From assembly GCA_050742455.1 (NCBI GenBank), contig JBOGIG010000021.1:1-35050 (forward strand): a DNA stretch of 35,050 nt, given 5' to 3'. Under the pieces are notes generated by a model that was given only the letters and a program-made list of their open reading frames with translations, was not told where the DNA came from and did no database searches. Numbering within the stretch: the first letter of the stretch is position 1; each line of letters opens with the position of its first letter. The DNA comes from JBOGIG01 sp050742455. Its GTDB lineage: Bacteria > Actinomycetota > Acidimicrobiia > Acidimicrobiales > JBOGIG01. The position numbers were made by a program, and so were the translations under genes. This document shows positions 8,592 through 16,372 of the stretch, one piece after another.

Positions 8592-9502
8592 CCCGGTTGG
8601 CCAGTGACACGGTTGGCCAGTGCCTCGCCCAACGTCGCCGCCGCTGTGGGAAACAGGCCAAGCGAGAGATTGGGGTCGATCAGTTCCACCTCCAGAACGA
8701 GAGGCTGCCCGGCTCGGTCGTCGAGGAGATCGACCCGGGCGTAGGCCGGCGTCTCTTCGAACCTGCGCTCCACCGATCCCAGGGCAACTCGAGCCGCCTT
8801 GAGCTGGGCCGGTGCTGGGTCGAGGAGGCCTCGGAAGGTTATGCGCTCCCATAACCGCTCCTGGACGCCCGCCCCCATCTGGAGCAAAGGGTCTTTGCCC
8901 ACGGCGTGGCTGAAGCGGCCATCGATGAATATGAGGGACAACTCACCAGGATCGACCACGCTGGCCAGATAGGGCTGGACCATCACGGTCAGCCCTTGAC
9001 CCAAAAGACGTCGCACGTGGTCGCCCGCCTCGTCTAGGCCATCGGGTCCATAGGCGGCCGTTTCCCGACCACCGGCCGATATAGACGGCTTGATGACAAA
9101 CTCCGCCCTCGGCAAACCCCAATCTTGGCCGGGAAATATCCACGCCGTGGGGACAACTGACACGCTATCGGCAGCCAGATCTTGTAGATAGGCCTTGTCG
9201 AGGTTCCAGGCGAGCATGTCTGGGGAGTTGACGAGCTTGGTCACGGCCCCCACTTCTCTGGCCCATTCCACGTACTCACCGGGACGATCGACACTGTCCC
9301 AAGTGCTTCGCACGACAACCAAACAACGGCGACGCCACTCGGCTTGTGGGTCATCCCAACTCACCACCTCCGACTCCAGTCCCAAGGTCTCCAGTGCGTT
9401 AACCAGCAGGTCGGAATCGGCATCGGGAAACAGGTCATGGGCTCCAGCGGTTGCATCAACCCGGCAAGCAGCGATGGCGATCTCGGCCCGAGCACCCGTC
9501 AT
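8585..9502 (-). CDS. ATP-grasp ligase of the RimK/glutathione-synthetase-like group
   Basis: A 305-residue protein. The N-terminal pre-ATP-grasp part has EVVSWDDPQAEW and VVVRSTWDSVDRPGEYVEW, the latter being the (S/T)WD(Y/S) signature of a COG0189-like family that includes the D-cycloserine ligase DcsG. The central ATP-grasp region includes EFVIKPSISAGGRET (a nucleotide-binding Lys and a Gly-rich loop), VMVQPYLASV and GELSLIFIDGRFSHAVGK. The C-terminal metal and phosphate site is ARVDLLDD...LVLEVELIDPNLSL. Such enzymes join a carboxylate to an amine or thiol through an acyl-phosphate. No substrate can be named. It is 22 nt downstream of the COG4705-like membrane-protein gene on the same strand, so the two probably form an operon. 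An AAGGG ~8 nt upstream of the ATG supports the start. Confidence 0.82.
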   Translation of the reverse strand: MTGARAEIAIAACRVDATAGAHDLFPDADSDLLVNALETLGLESEVVSWDDPQAEWRRRCLVVVRSTWDSVDRPGEYVEWAREVGAVTKLVNSPDMLAWNLDKAYLQDLAADSVSVVPTAWIFPGQDWGLPRAEFVIKPSISAGGRETAAYGPDGLDEAGDHVRRLLGQGLTVMVQPYLASVVDPGELSLIFIDGRFSHAVGKDPLLQMGAGVQERLWERITFRGLLDPAPAQLKAARVALGSVERRFEETPAYARVDLLDDRAGQPLVLEVELIDPNLSLGLFPTAAATLGEALANRVTGQPGY

Positions 9503-9524
9503 GGCCGGCGCCCTTGCCCGGTGG

Positions 9525-10421
9525 TCATGATGCCCTGGTCAGGGATTCTGCTTGTGCAGCATCGACATGGGTCACGGTCAGGTAGCGGACGAATCCGATG
9601 ATGAGGATGGTCAGGCCCGCCACCACCACCAGGTCGCCCCAGCCCAGGGCGCCCAGACTGGTGGGTTTGCCCATCCAGTCGGCGAAAGAGGCCCCCAGCG
9701 GGCGGGTGAGGATATAGGCGAACCAGAAGGCCACTACCTCATTGAGACCAAATAGTCGGTAAGCCACGGCCGGGACGGCGATCAGGCCCACAAACATCAT
9801 CCCGGACAAGAAGAATCCCAAGTGGAGAGTGAACGCGGTCATGTCGCCCGCCGCCGTGCCCAGAGCAAACGTCGTCATGACCGTCACCCAGTAGAAGGCC
9901 TCGGGTCGAAAGGTAAAAACGCTGTGAATAGACAGGGTCCTCTCGGTGGCGTACCAGGTGAGAAACACCCCCGCCAGCACCACGGCGAAGAACACGGTGG
10001 ACACCAGATAGGGCACCCCGAACTTGATGTGGACGACATCGGCAGCCATGGTGCCGAATATGGCCACCATGGAGACGGCCAGCCAGTAGATCCACGGTAC
10101 GTAGCGGCGCGCCGCCCCTTGGAGGGCCAAGGCCACCACCAGACCCAGGGCCCCCAGACCGACCGCGATATACGGATTGATGTGGTAGACGAGGAAGTCG
10201 GAGGCGGCTTCGCCCATAGCCGTGGTCAAAATCTTGGTAATCCAGAAGTAAACGGTTACCTCGGGAACCCTTCGCAGGGACGGGCGCTTGGCCAGCGCGG
10301 GAGCCCGGTGCCGGGCCTGGGTCTGTGGCCTACGTCGTCGGTAGGTCGGCGGGCGGGCGGTGTGGAGGGGAGGGCGCTTCGATGGGGTGGGCATTTTCAT
10401 CCGGTGTTCGTAGCCGGGCAC
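9525..10421 (-). CDS. COG4705-like multi-pass membrane protein
   Basis: A 298-residue protein with a basic, Pro-rich N-terminal ~45 residues followed by about eight transmembrane helices. The repeated signatures of this uncharacterised family are visible: ITKILTTAMGEAASDFLVY in the first quarter, TTFALGTAAGDMTAF in the middle and FWFAYILTRPLGASFADWMG near the end. The (A/G)xGxAAxD(F/M) elements look like internal duplications. The function is unknown. The start is ambiguous: GTG 10421 has a possible -10 (TAGCAT) 11 nt upstream and no ribosome site, while ATG 10400 and ATG 10394 are in-frame alternatives giving a shorter cytosolic tail. It is probably co-transcribed with the ATP-grasp gene, which could hint at a membrane-linked small-molecule modification, but nothing in the sequence proves this. 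Confidence 0.82.
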   Translation of the reverse strand: MPGYEHRMKMPTPSKRPPLHTARPPTYRRRRPQTQARHRAPALAKRPSLRRVPEVTVYFWITKILTTAMGEAASDFLVYHINPYIAVGLGALGLVVALALQGAARRYVPWIYWLAVSMVAIFGTMAADVVHIKFGVPYLVSTVFFAVVLAGVFLTWYATERTLSIHSVFTFRPEAFYWVTVMTTFALGTAAGDMTAFTLHLGFFLSGMMFVGLIAVPAVAYRLFGLNEVVAFWFAYILTRPLGASFADWMGKPTSLGALGWGDLVVVAGLTILIIGFVRYLTVTHVDAAQAESLTRAS

Positions 10422-10553
10422 GAATCGCGAAAATGCTAGCCCTAGCGCGGCGTCCTGGTCATATCACAAGTCGAGGTTCGATTAATGGCGGGATCCCAAA
10501 CACCGGCCTTAACTGGAAGCACGGACCCTGTGGCGGCAACCGACAGACGAGCC

Positions 10554-10930
10554 TCACGAGGAGCGTTCGATTGGCAGGCCCCGGATGCGAATGCGCTGGC
10601 GCCCGAGGACAACTACCGCACCCCGCTCCAGGTCATCGCTCACCTGCGGCAGGTTGGCGTTCAACAGCACTGCCTGCTGCCCCGGGTTGAGGTTGTCGCT
10701 CGAGCGCAGTAGGACGACACCCGGACCCGCAGCCCCGCTGCCCGCGAGGAGGGCACCGAAATCGGCATCCGCAGAGACGACGACGCGCCCGTCGGCGTTG
10801 GCACGAGCAAGGATCTCATCGTCCGAGAGCACACCATGTCGAGATCCGCCACATGCACGGCATCGTGGCCCGCGTCGCGCAAGGCGGCTGCGATCGCCGG
10901 GGAGAGACAAGCGTCGATCAGCAGCTTCAC
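10554..10930 (-). pseudogene. DUF5615 PIN-like toxin, interrupted by a frameshift
   Basis: The GTG start at 10930 overlaps the DUF433 stop (GTGA). The first frame reads KLLIDACLSPAIAAALRDAG then HDAVHVADLDM, a typical DUF5615 N-terminus with the acidic residue after LLID. It then loses homology at ~10835. The -1/+1 frame continues perfectly with GVLSDDEILARANADGR, VVVSADADFGALLAGSG, PGVVLLR and GAVVVLG, ending at 10554. A single missing base at about 10834-10837 explains both halves: restoring it gives DM-GVLSDDE in one frame. The family is a PIN-fold putative RNase toxin paired with DUF433 antitoxins. There is no homopolymer at the break, so a real inactivating deletion is plausible, but an assembly error cannot be excluded. 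Confidence 0.8.
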
Positions 10931-11157
10931 ACCGACTCGACGACCGGCAACTCCCGCTCCTGCATCGCCGCCGCCGCGAAGGCGAGCGCCTGGTAGACAT
11001 CGTCCGCTTCCAGGTAGGGGTAGTCGGCGAGGATCCCTTCGATACTTCGTCTGGCCGCGAGCTGGCCGAGGACAGCCGCCACCGTCACCCGAGTGTCACG
11101 GATGATGGGCAATCCCCGCATCTTCTGGGGATCGACCCTGATGCGATCGAAAGCCAC
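10927..11157 (-). CDS. DUF433 family antitoxin
   Basis: A 76-residue protein with the DUF433 pattern: FDRIRVDPQKMRGLPIIRDT, RVTVAAVLGQLAARRSIEGI, LADYPYLEADDVYQALAFAA. This is the antitoxin usually found immediately upstream of DUF5615 PIN-like toxins; it probably carries a small helix-turn-helix-like fold that binds its toxin and may autorepress. The GTG start at 11157 is supported by AGGAG 6 nt upstream, and the stop overlaps the toxin's GTG start. The antitoxin appears intact whereas its toxin is frameshifted, consistent with a decaying locus or a retained regulator. Confidence 0.85.
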   Translation of the reverse strand: MAFDRIRVDPQKMRGLPIIRDTRVTVAAVLGQLAARRSIEGILADYPYLEADDVYQALAFAAAAMQERELPVVESV

Positions 11158-11491
11158 GTTGCGCTCCTGACTGCTTGCGGTCCGTCCACAGCGTACCGCT
11201 ACTGGTTGCCACCGGCCGCGTCGCGTTCCTCTGCCACCAAGCGCCATTCGCTACCGGACCCCACGACGACTTCTGGGGTTTTTCGGGGCCAACCGACCCT
11301 CTCACGAGGGCGTCGTTCCCCTCTGCCGACTGCTCAGTCCGGAACGCGAGACCGTTGCCATGCGCTTGTTTTAGGATTAGTTGGCGTGGTCGGCCCAGTT
11401 GCTGCAGCGACCGCGTAACACCACCGCTACGGAGTCCACGGCCCTCCGAAGCGCTGGGCCGGGATTAGGTTCTTCGATAGGACCTGTTCGC
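11158..11491. other. 334-bp gap without a supportable gene
   Basis: The region lies between the DUF433 start and the dnaE2 end, both on the minus strand. I see no coding frame with family features, no tRNA and no insertion-sequence end. The promoter of the DUF433 unit should be at its left edge. CGGCCC (11439-11444) and GGGCCG (11456-11461) could pair as a 6-bp stem with an 11-nt loop downstream of dnaE2, but there is no T-tract. Confidence 0.5.
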
Positions 11492-14400
11492 TCAGGAGAA
11501 GTCCCGGGCTCGGGTGGGGGCGGCCAACTCCAATGCCTCGATCCGTTCGGCCACAACGTTGATGACCCCGGCAACAGACTCCACTCGACCCCGGACCACC
11601 AGGGCCGGAGACGACTGCGCGATCCTTCGGTAGCGGGCCCACACCCCGATCGAGCACACCACGTTGATCAGACCGGTCTCGTCCTCCAATGACACGAATG
11701 TGATCCCCCGGGCCGTCTCGGGGCGCTGACGGTGGGTGACCACCCCAGCCACGCTCACCCGCTCTCCGTCGGTGACATTGGACAAAGCGGCCGCCGTCTT
11801 GACCCCTTGATTGTCCAAGCGGGAACGGGCCAACTCGGTGAGCGATGTCCCCGTCATCACCCCGGTGGCCCACAGGTCGGCCACCACCTCCTCGGTCTCG
11901 GTCAGCGCCGGCAGGGGCGGGGCCTCGTTCCCGATAACGATGCCTTGGAGTTGAGCCGAACCGGACTGGGTCAGCGCCCCCGCCGCCCACAGCGCCCGGC
12001 GCCGGTTCCCGCCGTCCAGGGTGGACATGGCGCCCGCGGTGGCCAGGGCCTCCATCTGGACCCGGGTCAACCCTGAGCGTCGGGCCAGATCCTCCAGATC
12101 CCGGTAGGGCTGGGCTGCCACTACCCGCTCGGCTGCCTCGGGGCTCAAGGTCTTTACCGAGGCCAGACCCAGACGGAGGGCAGGCCGGGCGCCGGGGGTG
12201 GCGCCGGGGCTGGCGGCGGGGCTGGCGCCGGGGCTGGCGTCGGGGCTGGTGCCGGGACTGGCGTCGGGGCCGATTTCCAGATTGGCTCCGGCACCACTGG
12301 CGTTCACGTCGGGTCGGTGCACCACCACCCCGTGGCGACGGGCGTCGGCCACCAGCGTTCGAGGGGCCCAGAATCCCATGGGTTGGGAGTTGAGCAGTCC
12401 AGCACAGAACGCTGCCGGGTAGTGCAGCTTGAGCCAGGCGCTGGAGTACACCAGGTAGGCAAAGCTGACCGAATGGGACTCGGGAAAGCCGAAATTAGCG
12501 AAGGCCGCCATCTTGGCCCAGATCTCATCGGCCACCGATCCGGTGATGCCCCGCTCGGCCATCCCGGCATAGAAGCGACCCCGTAGTGCCTCCATACGTT
12601 GAGCCGACCGTTTCGACCCCATGGCTCCACGCAGCCGGTCCGCCTCGGCCGGGCTGAATCCGGCCACACAGATAGCCATTTGCATCAACTGCTCCTGGAA
12701 CAGCGGAACGCCCAGGGTCTTTTTCAAACAGGGCTCCAACAGGGGGTGGAGGTAGGTGACCTCCTCTTCGTTATTTCGTCGCCTCAGGTAGGGATGGACC
12801 GAGTCGCCCTGGATGGGACCGGGCCTGATCAAGGCCACTTCGATGACCAAGTCATAAAAAGTTGCCGGCCGCAGGCGAGGGAGGGTCCCCATCTGGGCCC
12901 TGCTCTCCACCTGGAAAACCCCCACGGTATCGGCCCGGCACAGCATGGCGTAGACGTCGGGCTCCTGGGGCAGGGCGGCCAGATCCACCTCGACGCCGTG
13001 ACAATCGGCTATCAGGTCAATGGTGCGGTGCAGGGCTTCGAGCATGCCCAGGCCCAACAGATCGAACTTGACCAGGCCGACGGTGGCGCAGTCGTCCTTG
13101 TCCCACTGCAAAACGGTGCGCCCGGGCGCAGTGGCCCACTCCACCGGGCAGACCTCGATGACCGGGCGGTCACAGATCACCATCCCTCCCGAGTGCACGC
13201 CGAGATGGCGGGGGAAGTCCTCCATCCGGGCGGCCAGGTCCATGACCGGGGCAGGAATGTCGTGAACCAGGTCCCCGTTGGGATGGCGCTGCGCAGCCAG
13301 GGCGCTGACGTGGCCGTGACGTTCCATGCGTCGGGACCAGGCGTCTATGGCGCCCTGCCCGTGACCCAAGGCCTTGGCCGCATCACGGATGGCCGAACGG
13401 GGCCGGTAGGTGATGACATTGGCCACCTGGGCGGCATGATGGCGGCTATAGCGCTCATAGACGTACTGGATGGCCTCTTCTCTTCTGTTGCTCTCGATGT
13501 CCACATCGATATCGGGTGGACCATCACGCTCGGCGCTCAAAAACCGCTCGAACAACAGCCCAAGGGCCACGGCGTCGGCGTTGGTGATGGCCAAGGCGAA
13601 GCACACTGCGCTGTTGGCGGCCGAACCTCGCCCTTGACACAAGATGTCCCGCCGGCGACAGAAGTTGACGATGTCCCACACCACCAGGAAGTAGCCGGGG
13701 AAGCCCAGTTGCTCGATGACCCCCAGTTCGTGATCGATCTGGGTCCACGCCCCCGGCACCGTCTCGGCCTGTCGGGAGCCGTAGCGGGCGGTGGCTCCCT
13801 CGGCCACCAGGTGGCGCAGGTAGCTCATCTCGTCGTGCCCCTCCGGTGTGGGGAACGGGGGCAGGCCCGGCGCCACCAGGCCCAGGTCAAAAGCCAATTC
13901 CCGACCCAGCTCACCGGCTCGGCGCACCACCCCGGGCCAACGGGCGAAGCGCCGGGCCTGTTCGGCCCCAGAACGCAGATGGGCGCTGGGGCCGGCCGGG
14001 AGCCAGCCGTCCATGTCATCGAGGGATCGCCGTGCCCGTATGGCAGCCAGGGCCCCGGCCAAGTGGTGCCCGGCCGGGGTGGCGTAATGGGCATTGGTCG
14101 TGGCCACCAGCTCGGTGCCCCGAGAGACGGCCAGGGCGGCCAGGGCGTCATTGCGGGCTGAGTCAATCGGATCGTCGTGGCGCCACAACTCGACCGCCAC
14201 GTTGGCCCGCCCGAAGACCTCAACCAGTTGATCCAGGGCTCGTCCTGCCTCGCTCGGTCCCGCTCCGGCCAGGGCCGAGGGTACCGCTCCCTTGCGGCAG
14301 CCGGTGAGTACCAGCCAGTGCCCACCATGTGCCCCGGCCAGCCCGGCCAGGTCCATGAGCGGCCGGCCCTTGGTCCCCCCGGCCAACTGGGCCTCGGCGA

Positions 14401-14710
14401 TGGTGCGGCTCAGGCGGGCGTAGCCCGACGGATCCCGGGCCAGGACTACCAGGTGGTGGCCTTCGGGATCGGGCACACCGTTTTGCCGTCTGGTCAGCCC
14501 GAGGGTCAACTCCGCACCGAACACCGTGGCCAATCCGACCCGCCTTGCCGCTTGGGCTGCTCGCACCACGCCGTAGAGGCCGTCGTGGTCGCAAAGGGCC
14601 AGGGCGGACAGTCCCAGACGGGCCGCCTCGACCACCATCTCCTCAGGGTGGCTGGCCCCATCCAGGAAGGAGAAGTTGGAGTGGGCGTGGAGCTCGGCGT
14701 AGTCGGTCAT
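11492..14710 (-). CDS. dnaE2: Error-prone DNA polymerase III alpha subunit DnaE2
   Basis: A 1072-residue C-family polymerase, normal DnaE2 length. The N-terminal PHP domain is YAELHAHSNFSFLDGASHP and LALCDHDGLYGVVRA. The palm has CQGRGSAANSAVCFAL and the catalytic motif PPDIDVDIESNRREE near residues 393-405. The finger region has LGVHSGGMVICDRP and the downstream LRGAMGSKRS and FGFPESHSVSFAYLVY. A C-terminal OB fold is seen in VSVAGVVTHRQRPETARGIT and FVSLEDETGLINVV. DnaE2 performs translesion synthesis in the ImuA'-ImuB-DnaE2 mutasome. It is the third gene of the operon, 21 nt after imuB. The ATG at 14710 is preferred over an in-frame TTG at 14731. An ASPG-type repeat insert occupies residues ~813-841, between DVNASGAGANLEIG and ALRLGLASVK. 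Confidence 0.95.
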   Translation of the reverse strand: MTDYAELHAHSNFSFLDGASHPEEMVVEAARLGLSALALCDHDGLYGVVRAAQAARRVGLATVFGAELTLGLTRRQNGVPDPEGHHLVVLARDPSGYARLSRTIAEAQLAGGTKGRPLMDLAGLAGAHGGHWLVLTGCRKGAVPSALAGAGPSEAGRALDQLVEVFGRANVAVELWRHDDPIDSARNDALAALAVSRGTELVATTNAHYATPAGHHLAGALAAIRARRSLDDMDGWLPAGPSAHLRSGAEQARRFARWPGVVRRAGELGRELAFDLGLVAPGLPPFPTPEGHDEMSYLRHLVAEGATARYGSRQAETVPGAWTQIDHELGVIEQLGFPGYFLVVWDIVNFCRRRDILCQGRGSAANSAVCFALAITNADAVALGLLFERFLSAERDGPPDIDVDIESNRREEAIQYVYERYSRHHAAQVANVITYRPRSAIRDAAKALGHGQGAIDAWSRRMERHGHVSALAAQRHPNGDLVHDIPAPVMDLAARMEDFPRHLGVHSGGMVICDRPVIEVCPVEWATAPGRTVLQWDKDDCATVGLVKFDLLGLGMLEALHRTIDLIADCHGVEVDLAALPQEPDVYAMLCRADTVGVFQVESRAQMGTLPRLRPATFYDLVIEVALIRPGPIQGDSVHPYLRRRNNEEEVTYLHPLLEPCLKKTLGVPLFQEQLMQMAICVAGFSPAEADRLRGAMGSKRSAQRMEALRGRFYAGMAERGITGSVADEIWAKMAAFANFGFPESHSVSFAYLVYSSAWLKLHYPAAFCAGLLNSQPMGFWAPRTLVADARRHGVVVHRPDVNASGAGANLEIGPDASPGTSPDASPGASPAASPGATPGARPALRLGLASVKTLSPEAAERVVAAQPYRDLEDLARRSGLTRVQMEALATAGAMSTLDGGNRRRALWAAGALTQSGSAQLQGIVIGNEAPPLPALTETEEVVADLWATGVMTGTSLTELARSRLDNQGVKTAAALSNVTDGERVSVAGVVTHRQRPETARGITFVSLEDETGLINVVCSIGVWARYRRIAQSSPALVVRGRVESVAGVINVVAERIEALELAAPTRARDFS
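12189..12272 (-). repeat. 12-bp tandem repeat inside dnaE2
   Basis: Seven contiguous 12-bp units occur on the plus strand (12189, 12201, 12213, 12225, 12237, 12249, 12261), of the type GCGCCGGGGCTG with one or two changes each. Read on the minus strand in frame they encode (A/T)SP(G/D/A)-type tetrapeptides in a surface loop between two conserved polymerase segments. Confidence 0.9.
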
Positions 14711-14731
14711 CGCCCTTGGCCTGGGGTCCAA

Positions 14732-16366
14732 TCAGGCATATGTGGCCTCGATCCACCATCGACCGCCCTCGACCAGACAGAGATGGGCCCACTGGTTCCT
14801 GGTGGGCTCCTGGTTCCCGGTGGGCTCCTGGTTCCCGGTGGGCTCCTGGTTCCTGGTGGGCTCCTGGTTCCCGGTCAGGATCTGGAGTCGGGCACGGCGC
14901 CTCCTGGTCCGAAGGTCCCACCACCGTTCGTCGGCGGTCCACGGTCCGGCCCAATTGACAATGGCCACCCAGGCCCCACCGTTGACCGAGATCCTCGTCG
15001 GGGGGGCGCTCATCCGACCCCGGGCACTGACCGTAACGGGGCTGTCGTCGACACCACGTACCTCGGCGGGAATCGGGGTGGAATGAACGAGTCCGGGAGT
15101 GGGCCGCGGACAGTGACCGGGCCAGGGCAGGACGGCCGTCTCTGCTACTGGTGCTTCACCCCAGGGAACGAACCTGATCCGATCCGCCGGCCCCCGCCCA
15201 CCGGTGAGCACGGCGGTGAACAGGCCCTGGGGACCAAGCATCGCTCCCAGCCGATCAAGCCCCCGTCTGGCCCGGCGGTCGGCGTCGGTGGCCCCGCCCC
15301 ACAAGTCGAGCTGACGACCTCCCCAGACCTGGACTTCGTCGGCCACCAGCACCAGGCGGGTGATGCCCGCCGTCGGAGCCGACTCGTTGGTTGTACCGGT
15401 CAGCCAGGCGTCTAGCTGCCAGCGCAGCCGCTCGACAATGGCCTCGGTTCCAAGCCCGTCCTCGCCCCGCCATACACGGGACAGGCGTTCGCCGTGTTCG
15501 GTCTCGGCTTCTATGCGGACGCGGGCACACACCAGCCCGACGGCGCTCAGCTGAGCCAACAGGTCCTCGGCCAAGGATCGGCCCACGAATGCCGCCCTAT
15601 CGGCCCGATCGGCCGGTGGGTCAAACTCCACCGAGGCTGCCATCTCCTCTTGTGGCGCTTGGGCGTGCAGCACCTCGTCGTCCACACCCCGGGCCAGGGC
15701 ACACAGGCGGCCGGCATCGACCCCGAAACGGGCCTGCACCGCTGGTTGGCCCAATCGGGCAAAGTCGCCGAGAGTGACGACGCCGAGCCGGACCAGGAGG
15801 TCGGCCAGATCGGGACGATCGATTGCCGAAACAGGCCAGGGGGCGAGGAATCCGGCGTTGTGGCCCGGAGGTACGATCACACCCCGCCGGGCGGCGAAGG
15901 TGGCAGCGAAACGTCCGTCGGCCACGCCCACCATGCACCGGGGGCTATTGGGGGGCTGGGGGCTATTGGGGGGCTGGGGGTTGGAGCTCGGTAGGGCGGC
16001 CTGGGCCCCGGCCGCCACCAGTTGGCTGAAGGACTCCTCTCCCCCGAAGTAGCGGGCCGGGCCGCGACAGGCCAGAGCCAACAGACCGGGTCGGGTCACC
16101 TCCACCAGCGGAACAAGAGTCGCCACGGCGTCCACCACCGATCCGAACAACCGCGCTTCTTGGGAGCGATCCCGAGCGAGGATGACAAGCCCCGGACAAA
16201 GGCTCTCGGCTTCCCTACGGCGCAATCCGACCCCAACGCCTGCAGCCCGGGCCGCAGCCGACGCCGCTATCACCCGGCCCCCGTCCAGCACCGCCACCGG
16301 ATCTACCGGACCAAATCCGCCTGCCGTCACCGGCCAGTCCGGACACCACAGAACCAACGTACGCAC
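14732..16366 (-). CDS. imuB: ImuB, catalytically dead Y-family polymerase-like mutasome hub
   Basis: A 544-residue Y-family-like protein. The N-terminus RTLVLWCPDWPVTAGG takes the place of the catalytic DxD strand of DinB and lacks its first Asp; the SIDE region is EVTRPGLLALACRGPARYFG, without the acidic pair, so polymerase activity is not expected. A helix-hairpin-helix-like segment (LADLLVRLGVVTLGDFARLG) and a little-finger region follow. QLDLWG at residues 352-357 matches the position and form of the beta-clamp-binding motif of mycobacterial ImuB, which recruits DnaE2 and ImuA' to the sliding clamp. Two unusual 6-residue repeats are present: PPNSPQ near residues 129-142 and TGNQEP/TRNQEP near the C-terminus. 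The GTG start is 6 nt after imuA'. Confidence 0.93.
   Translation of the reverse strand: MRTLVLWCPDWPVTAGGFGPVDPVAVLDGGRVIAASAAARAAGVGVGLRRREAESLCPGLVILARDRSQEARLFGSVVDAVATLVPLVEVTRPGLLALACRGPARYFGGEESFSQLVAAGAQAALPSSNPQPPNSPQPPNSPRCMVGVADGRFAATFAARRGVIVPPGHNAGFLAPWPVSAIDRPDLADLLVRLGVVTLGDFARLGQPAVQARFGVDAGRLCALARGVDDEVLHAQAPQEEMAASVEFDPPADRADRAAFVGRSLAEDLLAQLSAVGLVCARVRIEAETEHGERLSRVWRGEDGLGTEAIVERLRWQLDAWLTGTTNESAPTAGITRLVLVADEVQVWGGRQLDLWGGATDADRRARRGLDRLGAMLGPQGLFTAVLTGGRGPADRIRFVPWGEAPVAETAVLPWPGHCPRPTPGLVHSTPIPAEVRGVDDSPVTVSARGRMSAPPTRISVNGGAWVAIVNWAGPWTADERWWDLRTRRRRARLQILTGNQEPTRNQEPTGNQEPTGNQEPTRNQWAHLCLVEGGRWWIEATYA
14795..14875 (-). repeat. 18-bp tandem repeat near the 3' end of imuB
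   Basis: Four full units begin at 14795, 14813, 14831 and 14849 (GTTCCYGGTGGGCTCCTG on the plus strand), with a partial fifth at 14867-14875. In the coding strand they give NQEPTG or NQEPTR hexapeptides just before the last ~20 residues. The units differ only at one C/T position, indicating recent expansion. Confidence 0.93.
15942..15977 (-). repeat. 18-bp tandem repeat inside imuB
   Basis: Two adjacent copies of GGGCTATTGGGGGGCTGG encode the PPNSPQ hexapeptide twice, in a loop between the palm-like region (YFGGEESFSQLVAAG) and MVGVADGRFAA. The unit is again six codons, as in the C-terminal tract, but with an unrelated sequence. Confidence 0.88.
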
Positions 16367-16372
16367 GAGGAT

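Noticed and set aside
10470..10490. GAGGTTCGATTAATGG resembling a tRNA T-arm
   Set aside because: The flanking five-base arms do not pair and no anticodon arm or acceptor stem can be found around it.
11439..11461. GC stem (CGGCCC/GGGCCG) as a dnaE2 terminator
   Set aside because: The 11-nt loop and absence of a T-tract make it no better than chance in this composition.
11175..11468. A 97-codon open frame on the plus strand in the gap beside dnaE2
   Set aside because: No ribosome site or recognisable motif; Ser/Pro/Arg/Cys-rich composition looks like non-coding GC-rich sequence.
12599..14161. A 520-codon open frame on the plus strand opposite dnaE2
   Set aside because: It is antisense to strongly conserved polymerase sequence, has low-complexity composition with many Gly/Val/His/Gln residues and no family signature; GC-rich genes often leave such open shadows.
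14795..14875. Regularly spaced repeats resembling a CRISPR array
   Set aside because: The 18-bp units are directly adjacent without spacers and are in frame in imuB, so they are a coding minisatellite.
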